7,847 nt of DNA from JBAZTA01 sp964588175. Lineage in GTDB: Bacteria > Omnitrophota > Gorgyraeia > Gygaellales > Profunditerraquicolaceae. A program made the position numbers and the translations under genes. The stretch is taken from contig CAZPNW010000062.1 of assembly GCA_964588175.1 (NCBI GenBank), positions 1 to 7,847 of the forward strand. The letters are read 5' to 3'. The notes beneath the pieces are model-generated. The model was not told where the DNA came from and ran no database searches. It worked only from the letters and a program-made list of their open reading frames with translations. Positions 1 to 5,042 of the stretch are shown here, piece by piece (positions within the stretch are counted from its first letter, which is position 1; each line of letters opens with the position of its first letter).

Positions 1-72
1 CTGCCTGCAATCATACATAAACCCTGCGCACACAAAGATTAATATAAGAATTATACTTAAATATTTTCTCAT
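1..72 (-). CDS. Hypothetical membrane-anchored or secreted protein, N-terminal fragment (runs off window)
   Basis: An ATG at 72-70 opens a frame that stays open for 24 codons to the window edge. The peptide begins MRKYLSIILILIFVCAGF and continues MYDCRQ: a short basic start, then about 14 strongly hydrophobic residues, the pattern of a signal peptide or N-terminal membrane anchor. There is no clean lipobox, because the residue before the first Cys is Val. The start is supported by GAGGGG four bases upstream. The gene begins only 8 nt after the stop of the MerR-like gene, so the two are probably co-transcribed from the promoter near 389-418. The body of the protein lies outside the window, so no function can be given. 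Confidence 0.5.
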   Translation of the reverse strand, partial: MRKYLSIILILIFVCAGFMYDCRQ

Positions 73-80
73 AAAACCCC

Positions 81-320
81 TCAAACCCCTACAATTTTCT
101 TTTTGATCAGGCGCAATGAATAACCTTCACGCGATAACCGGATAATCAAAGCGATGCGCTGTTTCACCAGCTTAGAATCATAAAACCGGATATTCCCCTT
201 TTTAAAAGCAAGCGGCAACAATCCAAAATCGGTATAATGATTTACCGTCTGGTAAGTCAAATGATACCTGCTCATGATCTCTTTCGCCGAAACCAACGTA
301 TTTTCGTCTGCCATACTCAT
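81..320 (-). CDS. Small MerR-type helix-turn-helix DNA-binding protein
   Basis: This 79-residue protein (from the ATG at 320) is essentially one winged-helix DNA-binding domain of MerR type. SAKEIMSRYHLTYQTVNHYT forms the helix-turn-helix, FGLLPL follows as in the usual GLL/P turn, and NIRFYDSKLVKQRIALIIRL matches the RxYxxxDxxRL region with the second helical pair. No C-terminal dimerisation or effector-binding part is present; full MerR regulators are usually 110-150 residues or longer. It probably binds DNA, possibly as a minimal regulator, but the target is unknown. The start is uncertain: a GTG at 332, ATG 320 and ATG 314 are in frame and none has a strong ribosome-binding site. I chose 320 because it leaves the domain intact. 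A promoter lies at 389-418 and a dyad in the leader could be an autoregulatory operator. The hydrophobic ORF downstream starts 8 nt after its stop. Confidence 0.75.
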   Translation of the reverse strand: MSMADENTLVSAKEIMSRYHLTYQTVNHYTDFGLLPLAFKKGNIRFYDSKLVKQRIALIIRLSREGYSLRLIKKKIVGV

Positions 321-362
321 CCGGTCACGCACATTTCATTTGTGATAACTTTCATATATATA

Positions 363-380
363 GGACTTATTGTAAGTACC
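363..380 (-). promoter_or_regulatory. Dyad in the leader of the MerR-like gene, possible operator
   Basis: ACTTA (365-369) and TAAGT (373-377) form an inverted repeat around TTG, flanked by GG and CC. It lies just downstream of the predicted -10 box and upstream of the MerR-like start. A binding site for the adjacent regulator is an inference; classical MerR operators instead sit between -35 and -10. Confidence 0.25.
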
Positions 381-388
381 ATAACTCT

Positions 389-418
389 TATATATACTAC
401 AGATTCCGGACTTGTCAA
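389..418 (-). promoter_or_regulatory. Sigma70-like promoter for the MerR-like gene
   Basis: On the minus strand a perfect -35 TTGACA (418-413) is followed after 16 or 18 bases by TATATA (396-391 or 394-389). The A/T-rich tract allows either register. The transcript would begin near 383 and give a leader of about 60 nt before the ATG at 320. It points toward the MerR-like gene and the hydrophobic ORF after it. Confidence 0.6.
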
Positions 419-493
419 TAGTTTTTTTAATATTTTTTAGGAGGCGGCTCGCGAGCGGTTGTTGCAAAAAAACAGCCCTTATAAACAACTGAA

Positions 494-536
494 CCCGGCT
501 CTGATATGTAACCTTTGCGTTACAAACAAAACCGGG
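494..536. repeat. Two-tier stem-loop (CCCGG...CCGGG with inner TGTAAC...GTTACA)
   Basis: CCCGG (494-498) pairs with CCGGG (532-536), enclosing an inner six-base-pair hairpin TGTAAC (507-512) / GTTACA (519-524) with a six-base loop. Two internal-loop segments of 8 and 7 bases separate the stems. It lies about 140 nt past the response-regulator stop, and on the minus strand a T7 run follows some 20 bases later (472-466). It could contribute to transcript end formation or be part of a mobile-element remnant. Confidence 0.4.
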
Positions 537-540
537 CCTT

Positions 541-559
541 GGACACTAAAAGCGGACAC
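541..559. repeat. Direct repeat GGACAC, 13-nt period, resembling an IS end
   Basis: GGACAC occurs at 541-546 and 554-559, each followed by an A-rich stretch (TAAAA, AAAA). Closely spaced GTGTCC-type repeats with A/T spacers resemble the multiple terminal repeats at the ends of some IS21- and IS481-related elements. No transposase and no second end are visible, so at most this is a solo remnant. The assignment is by resemblance only. Confidence 0.25.
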
Positions 560-605
560 AAAATTATTTCCTATAGCACCGACAACACCCGGCGCAGATC
601 GCACC

Positions 606-631
606 CAGCATTCCTGCTAACTGAGATGCTG
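606..631. repeat. Stem-loop CAGCAT/ATGCTG
   Basis: CAGCAT (606-611) pairs with ATGCTG (626-631) around a 14-base loop. There is no T-run on either side, so it is not a typical rho-independent terminator. It sits between the heptamer repeats and the rest of the spacer, about 40 nt after the response-regulator stop. Confidence 0.35.
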
Positions 632-636
632 CCCAG

Positions 637-664
637 CCGATAACCGAGTACCGAACACCGATAA
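637..664. repeat. Four tandem heptamers CCGANNA
   Basis: Read on the plus strand, CCGATAA (637), CCGAGTA (644), CCGAACA (651) and CCGATAA (658) follow one another without gaps, and CCC comes next. The first and last copies are identical. The block starts only 7 nt past the response-regulator stop codon in the transcribed direction. Confidence 0.7.
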
Positions 665-671
665 CCCAATA

Positions 672-1061
672 CTACTTCTTCAGCTTCTTATGCGTGCGTA
701 AAGCGGCCTCAAGAAGGGACAGCCCTTCCTGAAAATCAGTACCCTTATAAAATACGCCCGAGACACCATAACCCATCGCTTCATTGACACGCTTATCGTC
801 GACAAAAGCGCTGATAAAGATCACCGGCACATTCGCATTGAACTTCCTGATCCTCTTTAACGATTCTACACCGTCCATGACCGGCATATTCAGGTCCAAA
901 AAAATAATATCGGGGTTCTGTTCCTTCACCATGACCAAAGCGTTCTCCCCGTTAGAAGCAGAAATAACGCTATAGCCTTTTGATTGCAGCCAAAACGTCA
1001 TCACCTGACGAAAATCAGATTCATCATCAACCACTAAAACTTTAATATCATTATTTTCCAT
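672..1061 (-). CDS. Single-domain response regulator (CheY/Spo0F-like receiver)
   Basis: This 129-residue protein is one receiver domain with no output domain. The acidic pocket is D12-D13, the phosphoacceptor is D56 in the FLDLNMPVMDG stretch, the switch Ser is S84 and the conserved Lys is K106. K106 is followed by Gly rather than the usual Pro. It should accept phosphate from the histidine kinase encoded immediately upstream and act by protein contact, as CheY or Spo0F do, not by binding DNA directly. The ATG lies inside the end of the kinase gene: the genes overlap by 11 nt, and GGAGG, within kinase codons six bases before the ATG, provides the ribosome-binding site. This implies translational coupling. 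The C-terminus is Lys-rich (HKKLKK) and ends at an amber TAG. Its target is not visible. Confidence 0.93.
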   Translation of the reverse strand: MENNDIKVLVVDDESDFRQVMTFWLQSKGYSVISASNGENALVMVKEQNPDIIFLDLNMPVMDGVESLKRIRKFNANVPVIFISAFVDDKRVNEAMGYGVSGVFYKGTDFQEGLSLLEAALRTHKKLKK

Positions 1062-3123
1062 CCGTAACCTCCGTCATAGGCATTCCCGAGAAAGGGAGCG
1101 TAAAAGTAAAAATTGTTCCCTCCCCCCGCTTGCTCTCAACCCAGATCTTTCCTCCATGCAACTCTACGATCTCTTTGGCGACCGCTAAACCAATACCGGT
1201 GCCTCCCACATCAGCCGTGGACTTTTCCCCTATCTGATAGAATTTGTCAAAAACCTTTTTGAGATTTTGCTCTTCGATCCCGATCCCGTTATCTTTCACC
1301 AGAACCTGCACCTCTTGTTTTTCCTGGGAGGCCCTGGTTTCTACGGTGATCAAACCGTTTTGAGGCGTAAATTTGATTGAATTACCGATAAGATTATTTA
1401 AAACCTGAATGATCCTGTTAGCGTCTATATTGATTTCAGGAAGGTCCTCCTGAACGGACTTACGTATTTCTATCGCTTTAGTCTTTGCCCAGATATTCAG
1501 GCTCTCGGTTGAATCGCTGATCACCTTATCGATCCGGCACAAAGAACGCTTGATCCGCATCTGGCCCGCCTCAAGCTTGGAGAGGTCCAACAAATCATTG
1601 ATCAAAAGACTCAATCGCTTGAGGTTACGTTCTGCGATAGAAAGGAACTGTTCCTGGGGCTCCGAGATCTCTCCTGCGGTTTTCTCTAATATCAATGAAA
1701 TCGACTTCTGAATAGCAACAAGCGGCGTGCGCAACTCATGCGAGACATTGGCGACAAAATTAGATTTTATCTGGTCGAGCTCTTTCTGCTTAGTGACATC
1801 ATTGAGTATCGTCACCATACCGACGGTCTTGCCGAAGCTGTCCTCGACAACCGCGGAACTCGTACGCAGGATCTTCTTTGTCGCTTCATTGCTGCCGACT
1901 AATTCGATATCCTTTTGCATAACCTCATCTTTCGTGGTGGGAATATCTTTTACCACAGTCAAAAGATGGTCATCCTTAACCAGATCTTTGATCGGAGTCC
2001 CTGAATATTGATGATTGACTCCCAGCATTGTTTCCGCCTGGGGGTTCATTAACAGTATTTTACCCTGCGGATCAACGACCACTAAACCATCAGCCATATG
2101 GTGGATAATATTATCAATACGGTCCTTCTCGCTCTGAACGACTTTGCTGTGTTTTTTCACCTGCTCCAACTCAAGGTTAAAGCGATCCCGCTCCTCCTGG
2201 ATCCGACGAAGCTTTGCCCTCAACTCCTCATTTTCCTTCTTAAGGCCCTCTGATTCTCCCGTACCCGCAGGCGAACCCGTACCCGGCCCCCCGCCCGCAC
2301 CTTCACCCGCACCCCCGCCCGCACCCGGACCGCGCCCTTTCTTCACCGGGTGAGAGATCTCATCCTGGATCTTATTCACCAGCGTCTCAACTTCCTTCGA
2401 CGGACAGCCGGAGCCGATCAACGCTTCTTTTAAAACCTGCAGCGTATCAGTTTTATCTCTTGAAGCCGCAGAGATGAATTTTTTAAACAGGCTCTTCGTC
2501 GCCGGGCTTATTTTATTCTTTTCTTTAAACTCAGCGCTCATCAGGGTAAAAAGCTCTTTTTCTATCCCGCCGACATCCTGCGATCTAACTGCCTTGCCTG
2601 ACGATAATTCTTTTATTTTATCTTTTAAAGCGTCCAAAGCGTTTAATTCGGCGCCCAAGAGCGCTTCTTTATCTTTATTGATCTTAATATAGGAATACTG
2701 GTCTGCTTTAATATGCTGGATATTCTTGTCGACGAATATTTTATTGATATCCCCCAGGCCCTTTAACTGCGCGGCGTCCAAAAGCAATAACTGTATAAAA
2801 TCTTCAACCTCTTGTTCAGTGATCCCCCTCTGAAAAGTCATATTCTCTATATCAATTTTTTTAAGATACGGAAGGATATCCTTGGCAAGCCCGGGATTTT
2901 TATCGCTCAAAGGCTCCCCGTCAATAAGCACCTTATTGTCCTGAGATAAGCTTAAGCTTAACGCTTCTTTACCGGAAAATATCTCGGATATCACCGCATA
3001 GACATTGTTAATCGACTCCACCACTATAGGATGTTTCGCGGGATAAATAGAGATCTTTCTAACAGCGGTTACAAGGTTTGAAATAAACTGAGAGGATTTA
3101 TTTTGGAATGGTTGATTCTCCAT
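1051..3123 (-). CDS. Soluble PAS-domain sensor histidine kinase with Gly-rich linker
   Basis: This 690-residue kinase has no membrane segment and should be cytoplasmic. Residues 1 to about 130 resemble an N-terminal module found before HEAT or HD domains in other bacteria: IYPAKHP near residue 27, then KVLIDGEPL, then MTFQRGITEQE. A helical region reaches 260, then a Gly/Ala/Pro linker (263-293) and a coiled coil (about 294-333). A PAS domain spans about 334-447. The HisKA H-box has H462 in NVSHELRTPL. The ATPase has the N-box with N581, G1 DNGIGI (611-616), an F-box (KVFDKFYQIG) and G2 GGTGIGL from 640. It should autophosphorylate H462 and pass phosphate to the receiver protein encoded next, whose start it overlaps by 11 nt. 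The signal is unknown; no haem, flavin or metal site can be recognised with confidence. The ATG has no ribosome-binding site and lies 7 nt from a TATAAT box. Confidence 0.93.
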   Translation of the reverse strand: MENQPFQNKSSQFISNLVTAVRKISIYPAKHPIVVESINNVYAVISEIFSGKEALSLSLSQDNKVLIDGEPLSDKNPGLAKDILPYLKKIDIENMTFQRGITEQEVEDFIQLLLLDAAQLKGLGDINKIFVDKNIQHIKADQYSYIKINKDKEALLGAELNALDALKDKIKELSSGKAVRSQDVGGIEKELFTLMSAEFKEKNKISPATKSLFKKFISAASRDKTDTLQVLKEALIGSGCPSKEVETLVNKIQDEISHPVKKGRGPGAGGGAGEGAGGGPGTGSPAGTGESEGLKKENEELRAKLRRIQEERDRFNLELEQVKKHSKVVQSEKDRIDNIIHHMADGLVVVDPQGKILLMNPQAETMLGVNHQYSGTPIKDLVKDDHLLTVVKDIPTTKDEVMQKDIELVGSNEATKKILRTSSAVVEDSFGKTVGMVTILNDVTKQKELDQIKSNFVANVSHELRTPLVAIQKSISLILEKTAGEISEPQEQFLSIAERNLKRLSLLINDLLDLSKLEAGQMRIKRSLCRIDKVISDSTESLNIWAKTKAIEIRKSVQEDLPEINIDANRIIQVLNNLIGNSIKFTPQNGLITVETRASQEKQEVQVLVKDNGIGIEEQNLKKVFDKFYQIGEKSTADVGGTGIGLAVAKEIVELHGGKIWVESKRGEGTIFTFTLPFSGMPMTEVTDGK
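2258..2337 (-). repeat. G-rich low-complexity tract with two G-quadruplex motifs, encoding the Gly linker
   Basis: The coding strand here repeats GGTGCG-like units, for example GGTGCGGGCGGGGG twice. Two stretches fit the standard quadruplex rule of four runs of three or more G with loops of 1-7 bases: 2326-2306 (loops 3, 1, 3) and 2296-2276 (loops 1, 2, 3). Two further GGG runs lie at 2266-2264 and 2260-2258. The tract encodes kinase residues 263-293, nearly all Gly, Ala, Pro, Thr, Ser or Glu. Its composition differs sharply from the A/T-rich codons on either side. Confidence 0.7.
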
Positions 3124-3130
3124 GGAATAG

Positions 3131-3159
3131 ATTATATAGCAGCAGCCTGTACTTTACAA
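3131..3159 (-). promoter_or_regulatory. Sigma70-like promoter for the kinase-receiver operon
   Basis: On the minus strand TTGTAA (3159-3154) lies 17 bases before a perfect TATAAT (3136-3131). Only seven bases, CTATTCC, separate the -10 box from the kinase ATG at 3123. Transcription would therefore begin at or within a base or two of the start codon, leaving no leader and no Shine-Dalgarno sequence. Confidence 0.55.
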
Positions 3160-3186
3160 CAAGAAAATGAAGTAAGCATGATCAGA

Positions 3187-3310
3187 TTGGTTACGGTTAA
3201 GGTTATGATGTTCGTTTAGTTGTTAGGTTAAGTTGTTTTGGTTTAAAAACCAAACGACCTTACCCAACTACCAAACTAAACTCTTAACCATAGCCTAACT
3301 ACTTAACCAA
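3187..3310. repeat. Long imperfect inverted repeat in the spacer between chemoreceptor and kinase genes
   Basis: The left arm (3187-3244) is G/T-rich and the right arm (3247-3310) A/C-rich, and they pair in blocks: TTGGTTA with TAACCAA at the outer ends, TTTAGTT with AACTAAA in the middle, and GGTTT with AAACC flanking the centre. Mismatches and small bulges separate the blocks. The left arm contains three hexamers in tandem, GGTTAC GGTTAA GGTTAT (3189-3206). It lies downstream of the chemoreceptor stop and upstream of the kinase promoter. No ORF or transposase is associated. It may be a folded RNA end, a small non-autonomous element or expanded simple repeats. Confidence 0.6.
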
Positions 3311-3381
3311 ATTATGGATTGATTATGTGGAAGACGAGTATGAGGGTAGAAATTCCTCTTAAGGAAAACACTTGGCCATTA

Positions 3382-3399
3382 TTAATGGTACACCATTAA
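3382..3399. terminator. Perfect palindromic stem-loop spanning the chemoreceptor stop codon
   Basis: TTAATGGT (3382-3389) and ACCATTAA (3392-3399) form an 8-base-pair perfect inverted repeat with a two-base centre. It contains the TAA stop at 3398-3396. A second small stem, TTCCT/AGGAA, lies at 3353-3366. Neither is GC-rich nor followed by a T-run, so termination is only a possibility. It could equally be a protein-binding palindrome or an RNA 3' end stabiliser. Confidence 0.25.
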
Positions 3400-4589
3400 A
3401 GCCTGACGCGGTCGACTTTTTCCTGCAGTTTCTTTGCGATATCGGAAAGTTGCACTGCGGCACCCGCGATTTCTTCGGTAGCGGCTGTCTGCTCTTGGGC
3501 AACAGCAGTAACCTCCTCTGAGGAACTGGCGGTTTCCTGCACCGCAGAAGCAATACGCTCTACTTGGGACGTAATAACATTGACACCCGATGCGATTTCA
3601 TCGAATTGTTTGGCAACAGTCGCGATCAATACCGCCCCCACCTGTATCCGCTGCTTGGTTTCCCCGGCAGTAGTTGTCGCCTGAACGATCGATTCCTGGA
3701 CCTGTTGGACGATCTTCTTTATTTCCTGGACCGACTCAGCGGAATTTTCAGCGAGTTTCCTCACTTCATCGGCAACAACAGCAAATCCCACACCTGCCTC
3801 ACCGGCGCGCGCGGCTTCAATAGCGGCGTTTAACGCCAAAAGATTTGTCTGCTCGGCGATCTTCGTGATCATATTGACCATTTTACTGATCTGCTCGGAA
3901 TATTCTGAAACCCGCTGCATGATCTTAGTATTGAATTCTGCGTGGGCCTGCAGCTGTTTCACCTGTTCCGTGAACTTATCGATATTTTCCCTGCCTTTTT
4001 CGGTAAAACTATGGGTCTCCTTGGCGCTCGTCAACGCCTTCAGGGAACTGCCTGAAATATCCGAGATTGATTGAGAGATCTGATAAACAGTCTCGGTAAA
4101 CTGGCTGACACGCTCTTTAAAGGAGTTAGAAGTACTTGCCAAAACCCCGGAATGGTTTGAAACAACCATCGATGACTCCTGCAGGCTCTGGATCAAATCC
4201 CTCAAATACTCTAAAATGCGGTTAGTTGTTTTCCCTAAGGATTTTAATAATTCATCGTCTACAGATTCACTGGCCACTACAGTAAAATCACCTTCACTGA
4301 CACTCTTTAAGGTCTTAAAGAAATCGGTTAAATAACACGCCATATTCATGGAATTATCATGAAGCCCGTCTTTATCTGCGCTTATTTCACTTAACGCTAA
4401 AGCCGCATTTTTTACCCAGTTAAAGACGATAAGAAAACATACCCCTGCCAAAACTGAAACAAGACGGACCGCGAGAGCGGTTTTTCCTAAGTTTATTATG
4501 AACAATAAAAGAAAACTAACGCTAAGAAAAAAATATGCTCCGATCTTAATTTTCGTTGGCGCTGCTAATGTCCGAAAACTCATACCCAT
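3396..4589 (-). CDS. Methyl-accepting chemotaxis protein-like receptor without extracytoplasmic sensor domain
   Basis: This 397-residue protein has two membrane helices near the N-terminus (about 16-34 and 38-58) joined by a very short loop, so it forms a membrane hairpin with no external ligand domain. A HAMP-like stretch follows around residues 90-125 (SVSEGDFTVV onward). The C-terminal half is the long signalling coiled coil, whose hairpin tip is the highly conserved LLALNAAIEAARAGEAGVGF with E264, then VVADEVRKLAE. It should couple to a CheA/CheW array. No CheR-binding pentapeptide is seen at the end (VDRVRL), and no che genes are in the window. AGGA eight bases before the ATG supports the start; ATG at residue 3 is possible. 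The input may be cytoplasmic or from the membrane itself. The kinase gene begins 272 nt downstream behind its own promoter. Confidence 0.9.
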   Translation of the reverse strand: MGMSFRTLAAPTKIKIGAYFFLSVSFLLLFIINLGKTALAVRLVSVLAGVCFLIVFNWVKNAALALSEISADKDGLHDNSMNMACYLTDFFKTLKSVSEGDFTVVASESVDDELLKSLGKTTNRILEYLRDLIQSLQESSMVVSNHSGVLASTSNSFKERVSQFTETVYQISQSISDISGSSLKALTSAKETHSFTEKGRENIDKFTEQVKQLQAHAEFNTKIMQRVSEYSEQISKMVNMITKIAEQTNLLALNAAIEAARAGEAGVGFAVVADEVRKLAENSAESVQEIKKIVQQVQESIVQATTTAGETKQRIQVGAVLIATVAKQFDEIASGVNVITSQVERIASAVQETASSSEEVTAVAQEQTAATEEIAGAAVQLSDIAKKLQEKVDRVRL

Positions 4590-4640
4590 AAAAAATATCC
4601 TTTGTTGACAGGTTAAGAGTATCGCGTTCTAAGTTCCTCT

Positions 4641-4668
4641 CGTATAGTTATCGTCGAAACTGACGCAA
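4641..4668 (-). promoter_or_regulatory. Weak candidate promoter upstream of the chemoreceptor gene
   Basis: TTGCGT (4668-4663) and TATACG (4646-4641) are 16 bases apart on the minus strand, in the 116-nt gap between the TusA-family gene and the chemoreceptor. Each hexamer matches consensus only partly (3/6 and 4/6). The receptor could instead be transcribed by read-through from the promoter at 4986-5014, since no clear terminator separates the two genes. Confidence 0.2.
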
Positions 4669-4705
4669 AGACTTTCAGAGAAAAAGATCAAGAACTTTTA
4701 TATAA

Positions 4706-4930
4706 CTAGAACTGAATTTGCGCCCTGATCTTTCCCTCTCCTTCATCACGGGAAAATAATAAGGTTTTCTTCGAGCGTTCACACCACATCTGGACATCTT
4801 TCGGGAATGACGGGCAATCCGCCATGACTTCGAGGACATCCCCTGGTTTTAACTCAGGGACTTTAGCCGCTATTTTCAATACGGGTTGCGGGCATTTTAA
4901 ACCTGTCGCGTCTAATCGTATGACTGCCAT
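4706..4930 (-). CDS. TusA/SirA-family sulfur-carrier protein
   Basis: This 74-residue protein has the family signature GLKCPQPVLK with C13 as the persulfide-carrying Cys, and a second motif ADCPSF (C39), where many TusA proteins have DPxx. A third Cys (C50) lies in MWCERS. TusA-fold proteins pass sulfur as a Cys persulfide to tRNA thiolation, molybdenum-cofactor or sulfur-metabolism enzymes; the DCPSF-Cys subtype is less well characterised. An in-frame ATG at 4972 would add 14 residues, but the ATG at 4930 has AGGAGG six bases upstream and matches the family start, so I chose it. It has its own promoter (4986-5014) and follows the hydrogenase maturation genes on the same strand, which may point to sulfur-linked redox metabolism. 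The chemoreceptor gene lies 116 nt downstream. Confidence 0.88.
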   Translation of the reverse strand: MAVIRLDATGLKCPQPVLKIAAKVPELKPGDVLEVMADCPSFPKDVQMWCERSKKTLLFSRDEGEGKIRAQIQF

Positions 4931-4985
4931 AGTTTCCCTCCTTTTGTCTTCCTTTACAACAAGCATAAACATTCATTGATTGCCA

Positions 4986-5014
4986 ATTCTACCTTTCTGA
5001 ATATGCTTTGTCAA
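4986..5014 (-). promoter_or_regulatory. Strong sigma70-like promoter for the TusA-family gene
   Basis: TTGACA (5014-5009), a 17-base spacer and TAGAAT (4991-4986) make a near-consensus promoter on the minus strand. The transcript would start near 4979, giving a leader of about 49 nt before ATG 4930. An A/T-rich inverted repeat AGTTA-TTAAAT-TAACT (5029-5014) abuts the -35 box and could be an operator or a weak end for the hydrogenase transcript. Confidence 0.7.
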
Positions 5015-5042
5015 GTTAATTTAATAACTGCAAATCCGCGTT

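Larger units (their letters stand above)
333..671. other. Non-coding spacer between the response regulator and the MerR-like gene
   Basis: No convincing gene lies in this stretch of about 340 nt. From 333 to 440 it holds the leader and promoter of the MerR-like gene and two T-runs on the plus strand (422-428, 433-438). From 441 to 671 it is a mosaic: a perfect GCTCGCGAGC palindrome at 447-456, a minus-strand T7 run (466-472) that could end response-regulator transcripts, a two-tier hairpin at 494-536, paired GGACAC repeats at 541-559, a small hairpin GGTGC/GCGCC at 591-605, another hairpin at 606-631 and heptamer tandem repeats at 637-664. No clean GC-rich stem directly followed by a T-run is present, so I do not call an intrinsic terminator. 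Confidence 0.6.

Noticed and set aside
237..440. Plus-strand ORF of 67 codons with a hydrophobic C-terminal half
   Set aside because: It begins antisense to the MerR-like gene, has no ribosome-binding site, and its hydrophobic part is simply the A/T-rich promoter and leader DNA translated.
2144..2353. Plus-strand ORF with a striking Pro-rich tail
   Set aside because: It is the antisense shadow of the kinase Gly-rich linker; the C-rich strand reads as Pro/Ala. The kinase frame has clear domains on both sides.
4632..4650. Minus-strand TACGAGAGGAAC, like the 23S rRNA sarcin-ricin loop
   Set aside because: Only about ten bases match and the flanks are unrelated, so it is a chance resemblance.
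4637..4685. Plus-strand GAAACTGACGCAAAG, similar to the GACGCAAAG core of c-di-GMP-I riboswitches
   Set aside because: The paired elements of that riboswitch (GGCAAACC, P3 receptor) are missing, the bases instead form a simple CGTC/GACG hairpin, and no plus-strand gene follows.
4931..4972. Longer start for the TusA-family protein (14 extra residues)
   Set aside because: The ATG at 4930 has AGGAGG at ideal spacing and agrees with the family N-terminus; the extension overlaps the leader of the mapped promoter.
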